Shown here piece by piece: positions 8,416-15,731 of a stretch of 34,960 nucleotides of DNA. The stretch covers positions 1-34,960 of the forward strand of contig NZ_JACSNX010000025.1 of assembly GCF_016902445.1 (NCBI RefSeq). Direction: 5' to 3'. The notes beneath the pieces are model-generated. The model did not search any database. It was not told where the DNA came from and saw only the letters and a list, made by a program, of their open reading frames with translations. Position numbers and translations under genes: made by a program. How positions within the stretch are numbered: the stretch's first letter is position 1; every line of letters starts with the position of its first letter. The DNA comes from Oscillibacter valericigenes. GTDB taxonomy: Bacteria > Bacillota > Clostridia > Oscillospirales > Oscillospiraceae.

Positions 8416-8677
8416 AATCGGCCCATATTGGGTGTACTTCTGGGCCAACGAGAATGACCCCCTGGAACCGGTCCACGTCCATGTAGCGAAGGGCGCGCCG
8501 TCTGCCAATGCGACAAAGGTGTGGATCACAAAGGCGGGGAAGTGCCTGCTGTGCAACAACAACTCCCAAATTCCGGAGCGGGTGCTGCGGAATATCCTGC
8601 GGATCATCGAGGCCCGGAGCAGTGAAGTAATCGAAAAGTGGACCGCTTTCTTTGGTGAGGCCCGCTTTTTCTGCTGA
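8399..8677 (+). CDS. DUF4160 family protein
   Basis: A 92-residue protein with the DUF4160 hallmark at its start, MPQVFKIGPYWVYFWANEND, followed by EPVHVHVAKG. DUF4160 proteins are small, often paired with DUF2442 partners, and have been suggested to be toxin-antitoxin-like; their activity is not established. ATG 8399 lies within the end of the preceding gene, giving a coupled pair, and the conserved family start supports it over the in-frame ATG at 8375. The duplicated attachment region begins at its very end (8675), so the pair may be element cargo or the host edge of an insertion. Confidence 0.8.
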   Translation: MPQVFKIGPYWVYFWANENDPLEPVHVHVAKGAPSANATKVWITKAGKCLLCNNNSQIPERVLRNILRIIEARSSEVIEKWTAFFGEARFFC

Positions 8678-8777
8678 CCCAAACCTATGACCCAGACAGG
8701 GCAAAATCCCCGTGGAGCGGAGAGGAACAACCTTCGGGTTTGGGGCGATTTCAGGGCCTAAAAGACCCAGAAAGCAC

Positions 8778-8854
8778 TGCGGCGCAGCGGATGGAGAAAC
8801 CGACGGCAGCTCATAACCCGGAGGTCGTTGGTTCAAGTCCAGCCCCCGCAACCA
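8778..8854 (+). other. tRNA-Met-derived attachment site, copy 1 (tRNA pseudogene)
   Basis: From 8810 to 8854 the sequence is the 3' half of a tRNA-Met: CAT anticodon loop CTCATAA, anticodon-stem 3' arm CCCGG, T arm GTTGG-TTCAAGT-CCAGC, acceptor 3' strand and encoded CCA. The 5' part is degenerate. TGCGGCG at 8778 pairs with six of seven acceptor bases, giving a tRNA-like length of 77, but the anticodon stem and D arm do not form properly. I read it as an attachment core carrying a tRNA 3' end, not a working tRNA. Confidence 0.7.
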
Positions 8855-8859
8855 TAAAA

Positions 8860-8892
8860 TCACCGCTTTCCAGCCGGAAAGCGGTGATTTTT
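8860..8892 (+). terminator. Terminator after att copy 1
   Basis: Perfect 12-pair stem TCACCGCTTTCC-AGCC-GGAAAGCGGTGA, then TTTTTATT. It directly follows the tRNA 3' end, as at a real tRNA gene, and recurs at 11892-11921. Confidence 0.85.
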
Positions 8893-8968
8893 ATTCACTT
8901 TTGCAACTTTTTTGGACGTCCCCGTTTTCTGGACACTTGGGTGACCCAAACCGTGACCCAGACGGGGC

Positions 8969-9005
8969 AAAAAATCGGCCCGGAGACGGTATTTTCGCCT
9001 CCGGG
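8969..9005 (-). terminator. Terminator of integrase copy 2
   Basis: Hairpin arms CCCGGAG (8979-8985) and CTCCGGG (8999-9005). On the minus strand it is followed by TTTTTT (8974-8969). Related hairpins follow integrase copies 3 and 4. Confidence 0.7.
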
Positions 9006-9037
9006 TCCTCTTGCTTTTGGGAGAGATTTTGGGGAGC

Positions 9038-10189
9038 TTACAGCGCCGCCGTCAGGACTTTTCCCAGGGCCTTCGCCGCCTCCTTCTGGGCCGCTGTCGT
9101 GACGTGGGCGTAGGTGTCCAGGGTGAAGCCTGCCGAGAAGTGTCCCAGCATCCCGGACACCGTCTTGATGTCCACTCCGTTCTGAAGGGCCAGTGTTGCG
9201 AAGGTATGACGGAGATCGTGGAACCTGACCCGAGGCAATCCTGCCCGTTTCAGCACCCGATGGAGCATATGGAGCACGCTGTCCGGTGAGATGGGCCCGC
9301 CGGTGGGTGAGGGGAACACCCAGGAACTGTTGCCGACTTTTTTCTTCTGCTGTTTTAGGACGGCTATCGTGTCCTCTGCCAGGGGCAGCGTCCGGTAGGC
9401 GGTCTTGGTTTTCAGTGGAGCTTCCACGATTTCGCCGTTGATCCGGGCGATTTGCCGTTTTACCCGGAGGTCACCTTTCTCCAAATCAATGTCCTCCCAT
9501 TTCAGGCCGAGCAACTCTCCCCGTCGAAGGCCAGTTGCCAGTTCCACATAGTACATCTCGAATACCCCGCTGTCTTTCGCTTCCCGGAGGAAGGAGGCCA
9601 GTTGCTCCACCGGGAGAGTTTTCATCTCTCTGTGCTCCAGTTTGGGCAGGGCACATCCCTCGGTAGGGTCACTGGCGATGATTTTCTGCTCCTTGGCCAG
9701 TTTCATGGCCGAGGCGATGATCTGGTGGATGTTCTGCACGGTCTTAGGGCTTAGACCTTTGGCTTGGTGTTTGCTCTCAATTCGATCCACCCGGCCTTTT
9801 TCCAGCAATTTCTTGTAGAGCTTCTGCAACTCCAGAGAAGTGAGTTTTTCCAGGGGAATTTTTCCGATGTTTGGTTTGATGTGGTTGTCGATGTACCCTC
9901 GGTAGGTCAGGTGAGAGGACGGTCTCACTTTCACCTTTGCGTAGTTCTCAAACCACTCATCCATCCAGGCACCCACTGTGTACTTTCCCGCCTTGGTGAT
10001 GTCCAGACTCTTAGTTTCCTCGATGGCTGCTTTCAGCTTCATTTTGGCCTCCGCCTGGGTGCGGCCCAGGACATTTTTGTAGATGGGCTTGCCGGTCTCA
10101 GGGTCGTGTCCGGCGGTGTACCGCCCTTCCCATCTCCCGTCTTTTCTTTTTCTGATGTTTCCCTCTCCGTTGGCTCTCTTTTTCGCCAT
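9038..10189 (-). CDS. Tyrosine recombinase/integrase, copy 2 (complete)
   Basis: Complete 383-residue site-specific recombinase. An AP2-like arm-binding N-terminus (about 1-60) is followed by a SAM-like core-binding domain (70-165) and the catalytic domain with Arg222 (TGLRRGE), HDLRH (His324, Arg327), His350 (GHFSAG) and the nucleophile Tyr360 (TLDTYAHV). All key residues are present, so it may be active. The ATG at 10189 has AGGAGG eight bases upstream. Its 3' end points to the tRNA-Met-derived att site 180 bases away, the normal layout for tRNA-targeting integrases. It is the best preserved of five integrase copies in the window. Confidence 0.95.
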   Translation of the reverse strand: MAKKRANGEGNIRKRKDGRWEGRYTAGHDPETGKPIYKNVLGRTQAEAKMKLKAAIEETKSLDITKAGKYTVGAWMDEWFENYAKVKVRPSSHLTYRGYIDNHIKPNIGKIPLEKLTSLELQKLYKKLLEKGRVDRIESKHQAKGLSPKTVQNIHQIIASAMKLAKEQKIIASDPTEGCALPKLEHREMKTLPVEQLASFLREAKDSGVFEMYYVELATGLRRGELLGLKWEDIDLEKGDLRVKRQIARINGEIVEAPLKTKTAYRTLPLAEDTIAVLKQQKKKVGNSSWVFPSPTGGPISPDSVLHMLHRVLKRAGLPRVRFHDLRHTFATLALQNGVDIKTVSGMLGHFSAGFTLDTYAHVTTAAQKEAAKALGKVLTAAL

Positions 10190-10214
10190 ACGTGTCGCCT
10201 CCTGTCAGCGGCAA

Positions 10215-10247
10215 AGCATACCACGACGTGGGTCTAATAGCCAGGGG
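10215..10247 (-). promoter_or_regulatory. Putative promoter of integrase copy 2 (CCCCTGGCTATT box)
   Basis: On the minus strand CTGGCT (10244-10239), 18 bases, then TATGCT (10220-10215) with a TGG extension. The box touches the broken edge of the kinase fragment, so the kinase 5' end was lost exactly here. Confidence 0.45.
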
Positions 10248-11675
10248 CCCTTCACCGATGTCTACTCCTGCGCCGCCTGCTTCTACGCCGCCATCACAGG
10301 ATTTTTACCGCCGGAATCCCTGGAACGGATGGACGAGGACACCCTGGTGCCCATCTCCCAGTGCGGCATCGAAATCCCCGAATACTTAGACAAGGCCATT
10401 CTGAAAGGCCTTGCCGTCCAGCCAGAGGATCGCTTCCAGTCCGCGGCGGAATTCCTGGACGCAATCGAGAGCCAGCAGATCGTGGAGGTGCCCGCCTCCG
10501 GTGGTGCGACCACGCCTGCGCCGGAGAAGAAAAAAGTCAAGCCCGCCCTCATCGCCGGGATTGCAGCTCTGGTCGTGGCAGTTGCTGTCGGCGTCGGCAT
10601 CGCCATTGGCGGCAGGGGCGGGCAGGCAGCGGTTGATGCAGACGGTGAGGAGATCCAACTGGTGGAGGCGGAGGTGCCCTCCATCACCATCCGGGGCGTA
10701 GAATATAGCACCGATTTGACGGAGCTGGATCTAAGCGGAATGGGATTGAATGACGCAGACATTGAACCGCTGCACTATATGGTCAACCTCACAGGACTGA
10801 ATCTGGCGGGGAATGATCTGACAGATCTAAGCCCGCTGGCGCCCCTGACAAATCTAAAAAGCCTGCGCTTAGGCGGGTTCAGTGAAACGGATACTTACGG
10901 AGACAACATACACCTCAGCGACTTATCCCCGCTCTCCGATCTTACCAATCTGGAGCGGCTCTATCTCTCACGCCAGAGTGCGATCAGCGACCTATCGCCT
11001 CTGCAGAATTTGACAAATCTGAAAAAACTGGAGATGGCCGGACAACGATATAATTACAGAGGAGACGGTCCGATCACAGACCTGGGGCCTTTGGCTGGAT
11101 TGACAAAGTTGGAATCCTTAGATTTGGATCTGGGGGCCGTAGAAAGTCTGGAGCCTTTATCCGGCCTTGTAAATTTGCAGGAGATCTATTTTTATGCCGG
11201 GTCCATCGGCCCGGACCTGCGTGCTTTCTCTCAGATGGCAGATCTTCGTTCTCTGGATCTATATACAGACGGTTTGGAAAGTTTGGAGGGATTGGAACCG
11301 CTCTCAAAGTTAGAGTTCCTGCGGATCAGTGGGGTCAATCCCTTCACGGACCTGTCTCCGCTGGCCAATTTGACCAGCCTGACACAGTTGGAATTGACTG
11401 GAGCATTTTCTGACATCACACCGCTTGGGAATTTGACAGAGCTGCGATCGCTCTTTCTGTCTCCAACCGAAGAGGGGGCATATCTGACAGACCTCTCTCC
11501 CCTTGCAAATTTGAAGGACGTAGAAAACCTGGTGCTGTATGTGCGGGAAGTAACGGATATCTCTCCACTTGCAGAAATGGACAGCCTACATACGCTCACG
11601 ATCGGAGAGTGGAATGGTCCTAAAATACAGGATTGGTCTCCGGTGGACCATGTGCCAGACGTGATGAAGAGCTAA
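10245..11675 (+). pseudogene. C-terminal half of a Ser/Thr kinase with internalin-type LRR domain
   Basis: A 5'-truncated receptor-type kinase. The frame opens in the last part of the kinase domain (GPFTDVYSCAACFYAAITG, then KGLAVQPEDRFQSAAEFLDAI, subdomains IX-XI). A Pro/Lys linker, a transmembrane helix (ALIAGIAALVVAVAVGVGIA) and an ectodomain with roughly a dozen 22-residue repeats of the xLTNLxxLxLxxNxxxDLSPL type, like internalins, follow. The N-lobe, catalytic loop and start codon are missing; the in-frame ATG at 10083 lies inside the antisense integrase and is accidental. The same family starts at 34771 (zinc ribbon plus kinase N-lobe), and a deletion derivative lies at 22510-22930. 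The LRR part is intact to its stop, so the truncation seems recent. Confidence 0.85.
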
Positions 11676-11840
11676 TGCGACCTCCTGCTGAGGGAACCAG
11701 AGTGGCTGACCCAAACTCTGACCCAGATCGCTGAAAATCGCTGTGGAGCGGAGAAGAACAACCTTCGGGTTTTGTGCCATTTCAGGCCCCAAGAGGTCTG
11801 GAAAGCACTGTGCCGCAGCGGATGGAGAAACCGACGGCAG

Positions 11841-11885
11841 CTCATAACCCGGAGGTTGTTGGTTCAAGTCCAGCCCCCGCAACCA
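11841..11885 (+). other. tRNA-Met-derived attachment site, copy 2
   Basis: The same 45-base tRNA-Met 3' half as at 8810-8854, with one difference (GTTGTTGG for GTCGTTGG). The 5' part is more degenerate than in copy 1, with acceptor-like TGTGCCG. Confidence 0.7.
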
Positions 11886-11891
11886 CAAAAA

Positions 11892-11921
11892 CACCGCTTT
11901 CCAGCCGGAAAGCGGTGATTT
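11892..11921 (+). terminator. Terminator after att copy 2
   Basis: CACCGCTTTCC-AGCC-GGAAAGCGGTG followed by ATTTTC. It is the second copy of the hairpin at 8860-8892. Confidence 0.8.
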
Positions 11922-12000
11922 TCTCTACCTTTTTGCAACTTTTGTGGACGTCCCCATTTTCTGGACACCGGAGTGACCCAAACCGTGACCCAGACGGGTC

Positions 12001-12039
12001 AAAAAATCGGCCCGGAGGCGGCATTTCCGCCTCCGGGCC
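12001..12039 (-). terminator. Terminator of integrase copy 3
   Basis: Perfect 13-pair stem GGCCCGGAGGCGG / CCGCCTCCGGGCC with loop CATTT. On the minus strand it is followed by a run of six T (12006-12001). Confidence 0.8.
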
Positions 12040-12069
12040 TTTCTTCTTTTTCGAGGGATTTTTAGGAGT

Positions 12070-12957
12070 TTACAGCGCCGCCGTCAGGACCTTTTCCATG
12101 GTCCTGGCAGCCTCCTTCTGGGCCGCTGTCGTGACGTGGGCGTAGGTGTCCAGGGTGAAACCTGCCGAGAAGTGCCCCAGCATCCCGGACACCGTCTTGA
12201 TGTCCACCCCGTTCTGGAGTGCCAGGGTTGCGAACGTGTGCCGGAGATCGTGGAACCGAACTCTGGGCAACCCCGCCCGCTTCAGCACCCGGTGGAGCAT
12301 ATGGAGCACGCTGTCCGGCGAAATGGGCCCGCCGGTTGGTGAGGGGAACACCCAGTGGCTGCTGCCGACTTTTTTCTTCTGCTGTTTTAGGACGGCTATC
12401 GTGTCCTCCGCCAGAGGCAGTGTGCGGTAGGCGTTCTTCGTCTTGAGCGGGGCCTCCACTACCTCGCCGTTGATCCGGGCGATCTGCCGTTTCACCCGGA
12501 GGTTGCCTTGATTCAAATCGATGTCCTCCCATTTGAGGCCGAGCAGCTCGCCTTTCCGCAGGCCCGTGGCCAGCTCCGCGTAGTACAGCTCGAATACCCT
12601 GCTCTCCTTGGCTTCCCGCAGGAAGGGCGCCAGCTGCTCTACCGGAAGGGTCTGCATCTCCTTGTGCTCCAGCTTCGGCAGGGCACAGCCTTCGGTGGGA
12701 TCGGTGGCAATCAGCCTCTGCTCCTTCGCCAGCTTCATGGCCGAGGCGATGATCTGGTGGATATTCCGCACCGTCTTGGCGCTCAGGCCCTTTTCCTGGT
12801 GCTTGCTTTCAATCCGGTCCACCCGCCCCTTTTCCAGCGGGACTTTGCCGATATTCGGCTTAATGTGGTTATCGATGTACCCCCGGTAGGTCTGGTGGGA
12901 AGACGGCCGAACTTTTACCTTTGCGTAGTTTTCAAACCACTCGTCTATCCACTTTCC
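12070..12957 (-). pseudogene. Integrase copy 3, 5'-truncated and internally deleted
   Basis: Same family as copy 2, ending identically (KVLTAAL). Homology starts abruptly near 12957, within the sequence corresponding to residue 75 of copy 2; the upstream frame meets a TAA with no start, so the arm-binding domain is lost. The core-binding domain also lacks about 16 residues: PLEK runs directly into GRVDR, whereas copy 2 has LTSLELQKLYKKLLEK between. Copy 2-type sequence has CTGGAAAAG-like text at both ends of this stretch, so slipped-strand deletion fits. The catalytic residues (TGLRKGE, HDLRH, GHFSAG, TLDTYAHV) remain. A GTG at 12822 could start a 250-residue catalytic fragment, but a functional protein is unlikely. 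Confidence 0.85.
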
Positions 12958-12979
12958 ATTAGAGCCACTGTAATCAGAA

Positions 12980-13010
12980 ACTTAAGAAAGAGCTGCCAAC
13001 GGCAGCTCTT
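12980..13010 (-). terminator. Terminator of the DUF6809 remnant
   Basis: Stem AAGAGCTGCC-AAC-GGCAGCTCTT (12988-13010) with TTCTT on the minus-strand exit side. It corresponds to the hairpin after the intact DUF6809 gene. Confidence 0.65.
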
Positions 13011-13025
13011 TTTTGAATTGGCATA

Positions 13026-13294
13026 TCAGTTTTTGACCAGTGGAGCTCCTGGTTGGGCTCTTTCAATGATCCGCCTTTCTTCTTTGCCCTCAAAGCAGCA
13101 GAGTTCGATTTCCCTGGCGATCCCCATGCACGGCTGAAACCCGGCGGCGAAGGGCGCCGCAGAGATTTCTGCCTGCGGCTCGATCTCCAGATTTTCCGGC
13201 TGCCGCAGAACATCCTGGTCCTGTCGGCCGGACTTCTCGTTAAGACCTCTATAAGCTCGTCTCAGCCCATCTATCTCTTGCGGCCTGGCCCCTT
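13026..13294 (-). pseudogene. DUF6809-like remnant
   Basis: The C-terminal two thirds of a DUF6809-like protein. The frame keeps QDQDVLRQPENLEIE and the conserved FAAGFQPCMGIAREIELCC, matching QDQETLLQLADLENE and FIAGFRLGMGIAGELE of the 1096-1407 gene. The first part is missing; it abuts the 3' end of the LacI/solute-binding regulator at 13295. The copy of the terminator downstream shows that gene and terminator moved together. Not expected to be functional. Confidence 0.7.
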
Positions 13295-15481
13295 TTACCA
13301 CGGCTGAAAATAGCGATTGCAGTCCTCTTGGGCCTGCTTCAGCGCTTCTTCTGGGGAACATACCCCCAAAACCGCCCGCTGGATGTGGGAGGCCAGAATC
13401 GTCTCCAGCTTCAACTCGCTGAAATTGCTGTAATAGGTGCTGTCCCGGCGGCGCTGGGCGTAGGGAAAGCTCTTTCTGGCGGTGGAGAGCCAGGGGTACT
13501 GCTCATTGATGTCCCGGTTGCTGTAGGCGGATCGGCAGGGGGAGAGACCGCCCAGCATGGTGAAGACAGGTGCCACCAGGTCCGCATACAGCCACTCCAA
13601 AAACGCACAGGCAGCCTCGGGGCAGGTGCAGCTCTGGGTGATCCCGATCACGCCGCCGCCCAAGAGCGGCTTTCCGCCAGGGACGGGGGCAAAGCCCAGC
13701 TTACCGGCAATTCGGGACATCTGAGAGTTCAGGATGTGGGAGGCATAGTTGATAAACACCACCGTCATGGCGGCCGTCCCATCGGCAAAGCCCTCGAGAG
13801 CATTTTTCCAGAAATCATAGATCGTCCGATCCGAATAAGAATAGGTCTCCCGGTAGTTTTCCAGCGCGCGCAGCGCCTCCGGCGTGTCCAGAGTGATCCG
13901 GCCCTGACGATCCAGGAGACGTCCGTTCTCCGCAAAAAGGCGGGGCATGAATTCGCTGGGGCTCACGACAACATTGCCGATGGCTACCGTTGAACCGTAC
14001 TGTGTGGGGGAGGCGGCGTTGCAGCTTTTGGTAAAGAAAGACGCAATGCGATTGTAGTCGAGGAAGGTCTTTGGAACAGCAAGCTCCTCCCGGAAGGTCT
14101 CAAAATACATCCGCTTATAGGTGGGATCGGAAAACAGATCCCGCCGGTAAAACAGCAGCTGGATACTGGGATCATAGGGAATGCAGCAGCGGACGCCATG
14201 AGCGGTGGCGAAATGCTGCCCCAGTTCCGGAATGGCCCTTGACAGCAAGGCATCCCAATCAAAGGGGATCTGGGAGAGGGGGCGATAGACGGTCTCGCCC
14301 AGCTCATCCAGCCAGGCCACATCCATGCGGATCAGATCGTATTGGCTGCGGGCGGGAGACTGGATGACGCTGTACACATCCCGTAGAGAGGGCAGTACCG
14401 TCATATCCAGATGGATACCGGAGGTTTTCTCGAGATGCGGTGCCAGCCGGGCCAGAGCAGTGGTCGAGGGAGAGGCCATTGTCAGCATCCGCAGAGTCCG
14501 GGAATGCAGCTGGGCGGGCACCTTGGGTATGGTGCGGAACCCGTCATTTTCCAGACGCAGATTCCTGGGCAGCGGCTTTCCCTGTTCCAGTCGGGCCAGC
14601 AGATGCTTCACAATTTTATGGGCCAGACGCTTGTAATCCAGCTCATAGACTGAGGCTTCCGGGTCTGTCACAGCGGCCTTTGTGGCCAGTGTGACAAAGC
14701 GGGGCAGCGGAAGCTGGCTGGAGTAGGCGCTGGCTGCTCGGATTGCATCCTCCCTGCGGCGATCTGAACATACGATATAGTCATATCTTTGACCGCCGTC
14801 GAAAAAACCAAAAGCCTGCAGACCGATCTGATAGTTCCGGCAGTCCAGAAACCGAACTTCCCCCATGTCCTGGAAACCGGAACGGATCCCCCTGACAAAC
14901 AAAGAGGCATCCGGCAGTTCTGCGGACTCTGTGAAGACGCCGATTCGAGCCGCGCCCTGAGAGTGGATATAAGCCGCGATCTCCTGGCCGGCCCGCTCCG
15001 GATCAAATCCTGCGTACATCACATCCGGCTGTTCTGGACCTTCTCGCTGCAGAAAGACCAGCGGCAGATCCGGTGCCTCTGTCCGGTAATGTGAAAGAGC
15101 ATCAGTCAGACAGGTACTGGTGATGATCGCACTGAAACGGGTATTCAAGGCCTCTGCCAGCATGGACAGTTCCCGGCTTTCCATGGAGCGGGTGGAATAG
15201 AGTTGAACCGAGTATCCCTTTTGTGAAAACTCGCTTTGAAAGACCTCATACATGGCGGCCCAATGGGTATATTCGATCCCCGGCAGCAGCACAGCGATGG
15301 CGCGGTCCTTTCCGAGACGCAGGCTCTGCGCCTTGGCATTGACCTTGTAGCCCAATTTTTCGGCCGCCTGCCAGACGAGGCGCATTTTTTCCACGCTGAC
15401 ATTTCCACGGCCGTTGATGACATTTGAGACCGTTCCGTGGGAGACGCCGGCTTCCCTTGCGATATCTTTGATAGTGGGCAT
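13295..15481 (-). CDS. LacI-family regulator fused to an extracellular-type solute-binding domain
   Basis: A 728-residue chimeric regulator. Residues 1-55 form the LacI helix-turn-helix and hinge (MPTIKDIAREAGVSHGTVSN, then VINGRGNVS). Residues 60-320 resemble the LacI periplasmic-binding-like sensor (AIAVLLPGIEYTHWAAMYEV, DYIVCSDRRREDAI). Residues 330-728 form a second binding domain like family 1 solute-binding proteins (YDLIRMDVAWLDELGE, GTAAMTVVFINYASHI, GFAPVPGG). It has no signal peptide, so the second domain is cytoplasmic. Ordinary LacI proteins are about 330-350 residues long. The ATG at 15481 has AAGGAGGT six bases upstream; an in-frame extension to 15625 lacks such a site. It diverges from operon 2 across 250 bases holding inverted repeats, so operon 2 is its probable target, and both its ligand sites may report the transported substrate. 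Confidence 0.88.
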   Translation of the reverse strand: MPTIKDIAREAGVSHGTVSNVINGRGNVSVEKMRLVWQAAEKLGYKVNAKAQSLRLGKDRAIAVLLPGIEYTHWAAMYEVFQSEFSQKGYSVQLYSTRSMESRELSMLAEALNTRFSAIITSTCLTDALSHYRTEAPDLPLVFLQREGPEQPDVMYAGFDPERAGQEIAAYIHSQGAARIGVFTESAELPDASLFVRGIRSGFQDMGEVRFLDCRNYQIGLQAFGFFDGGQRYDYIVCSDRRREDAIRAASAYSSQLPLPRFVTLATKAAVTDPEASVYELDYKRLAHKIVKHLLARLEQGKPLPRNLRLENDGFRTIPKVPAQLHSRTLRMLTMASPSTTALARLAPHLEKTSGIHLDMTVLPSLRDVYSVIQSPARSQYDLIRMDVAWLDELGETVYRPLSQIPFDWDALLSRAIPELGQHFATAHGVRCCIPYDPSIQLLFYRRDLFSDPTYKRMYFETFREELAVPKTFLDYNRIASFFTKSCNAASPTQYGSTVAIGNVVVSPSEFMPRLFAENGRLLDRQGRITLDTPEALRALENYRETYSYSDRTIYDFWKNALEGFADGTAAMTVVFINYASHILNSQMSRIAGKLGFAPVPGGKPLLGGGVIGITQSCTCPEAACAFLEWLYADLVAPVFTMLGGLSPCRSAYSNRDINEQYPWLSTARKSFPYAQRRRDSTYYSNFSELKLETILASHIQRAVLGVCSPEEALKQAQEDCNRYFQPW

Positions 15482-15504
15482 ACCGCCACCTCCTTCTATA
15501 TAGT

Positions 15505-15533
15505 ATTGTACTATGGCTTTGAAATGCTGGCAA
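15505..15533 (-). promoter_or_regulatory. Promoter of the LacI/solute-binding regulator
   Basis: On the minus strand TTGCCA (15533-15528), 17 bases, then TACAAT (15510-15505), about 25 bases upstream of the start codon. Good match to a sigma-A promoter. Confidence 0.6.
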
Positions 15534-15559
15534 GACCAAAATAGCATGCTGATATTATA

Positions 15560-15624
15560 TGCAATTCGTATAAAATGAAAATATAAGTCATGTGCAATCT
15601 GATAAAAATATATCGAATTGCACA
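15560..15624. promoter_or_regulatory. Operator-like inverted repeats between regulator and operon 2
   Basis: Two nested inverted repeats. TGCAATTCGTATA (15560-15572) faces TATATCGAATTGCA (15609-15622). A perfect TGTGCAAT (15591-15598) faces ATTGCACA (15617-15624) across 18 bases. They lie upstream of the operon 2 -35 and upstream of the regulator promoter. The TGTGCAA core also appears in the operon 1 promoter. Binding by the divergent LacI fusion is inference. Confidence 0.5.
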
Positions 15625-15643
15625 ATAATTTTCAAAAATAAAA

Positions 15644-15671
15644 TTGACACGTTCCAATTTTATGATATGAT
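15644..15671 (+). promoter_or_regulatory. Operon 2 promoter
   Basis: Consensus -35 TTGACA (15644-15649), 16 bases, -10 TATGAT (15666-15671). Start codon 60 bases downstream. Confidence 0.75.
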
Positions 15672-15731
15672 AAAAACAGAAGGCCCATAGGAGCATATTT
15701 CAAGGAATTGCGTGAAAAGGAGATGTCATCT

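Larger units (their letters stand above)
8675..8960. repeat. Direct repeat DR, copy 1: att core flanked by paired TGACCCA sites
   Basis: About 285 bases recurring at 11707-11992. Each copy has paired TGACCCA sites on both sides of a tRNA-derived core: here 8675-8681 and 8688-8694 on the left, 8942-8948 and 8954-8960 on the right. In each pair the second site starts 12 or 13 bases after the first, as expected for integrase arm-type sites. Similarity runs through the core and the terminator hairpin and continues into the integrase genes. Confidence 0.7.
11707..11992. repeat. Direct repeat DR, copy 2
   Basis: Second copy of 8675-8960, with TGACCCA pairs at 11707-11713/11719-11725 and 11974-11980/11986-11992. 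Distances from the core match copy 1 within one base (134-135 bases on the left, 88-89 on the right). The two copies lie 3.03 kb apart, a geometry that could allow excision of the interval as a circle. Confidence 0.7.

Noticed and set aside
8309..8863. Minus-strand open frame containing RGLDLNQRPPGYEL
   Set aside because: This peptide is the antisense translation of the tRNA-Met 3' half; it also appears at 11586-11894. It is a well-known type of spurious gene call at tRNA-derived att sites.
8810..11885. Functional tRNA-Met genes
   Set aside because: Only the 3' halves are good. Anticodon stem and D arm do not form in either copy, so they were listed as attachment sites.
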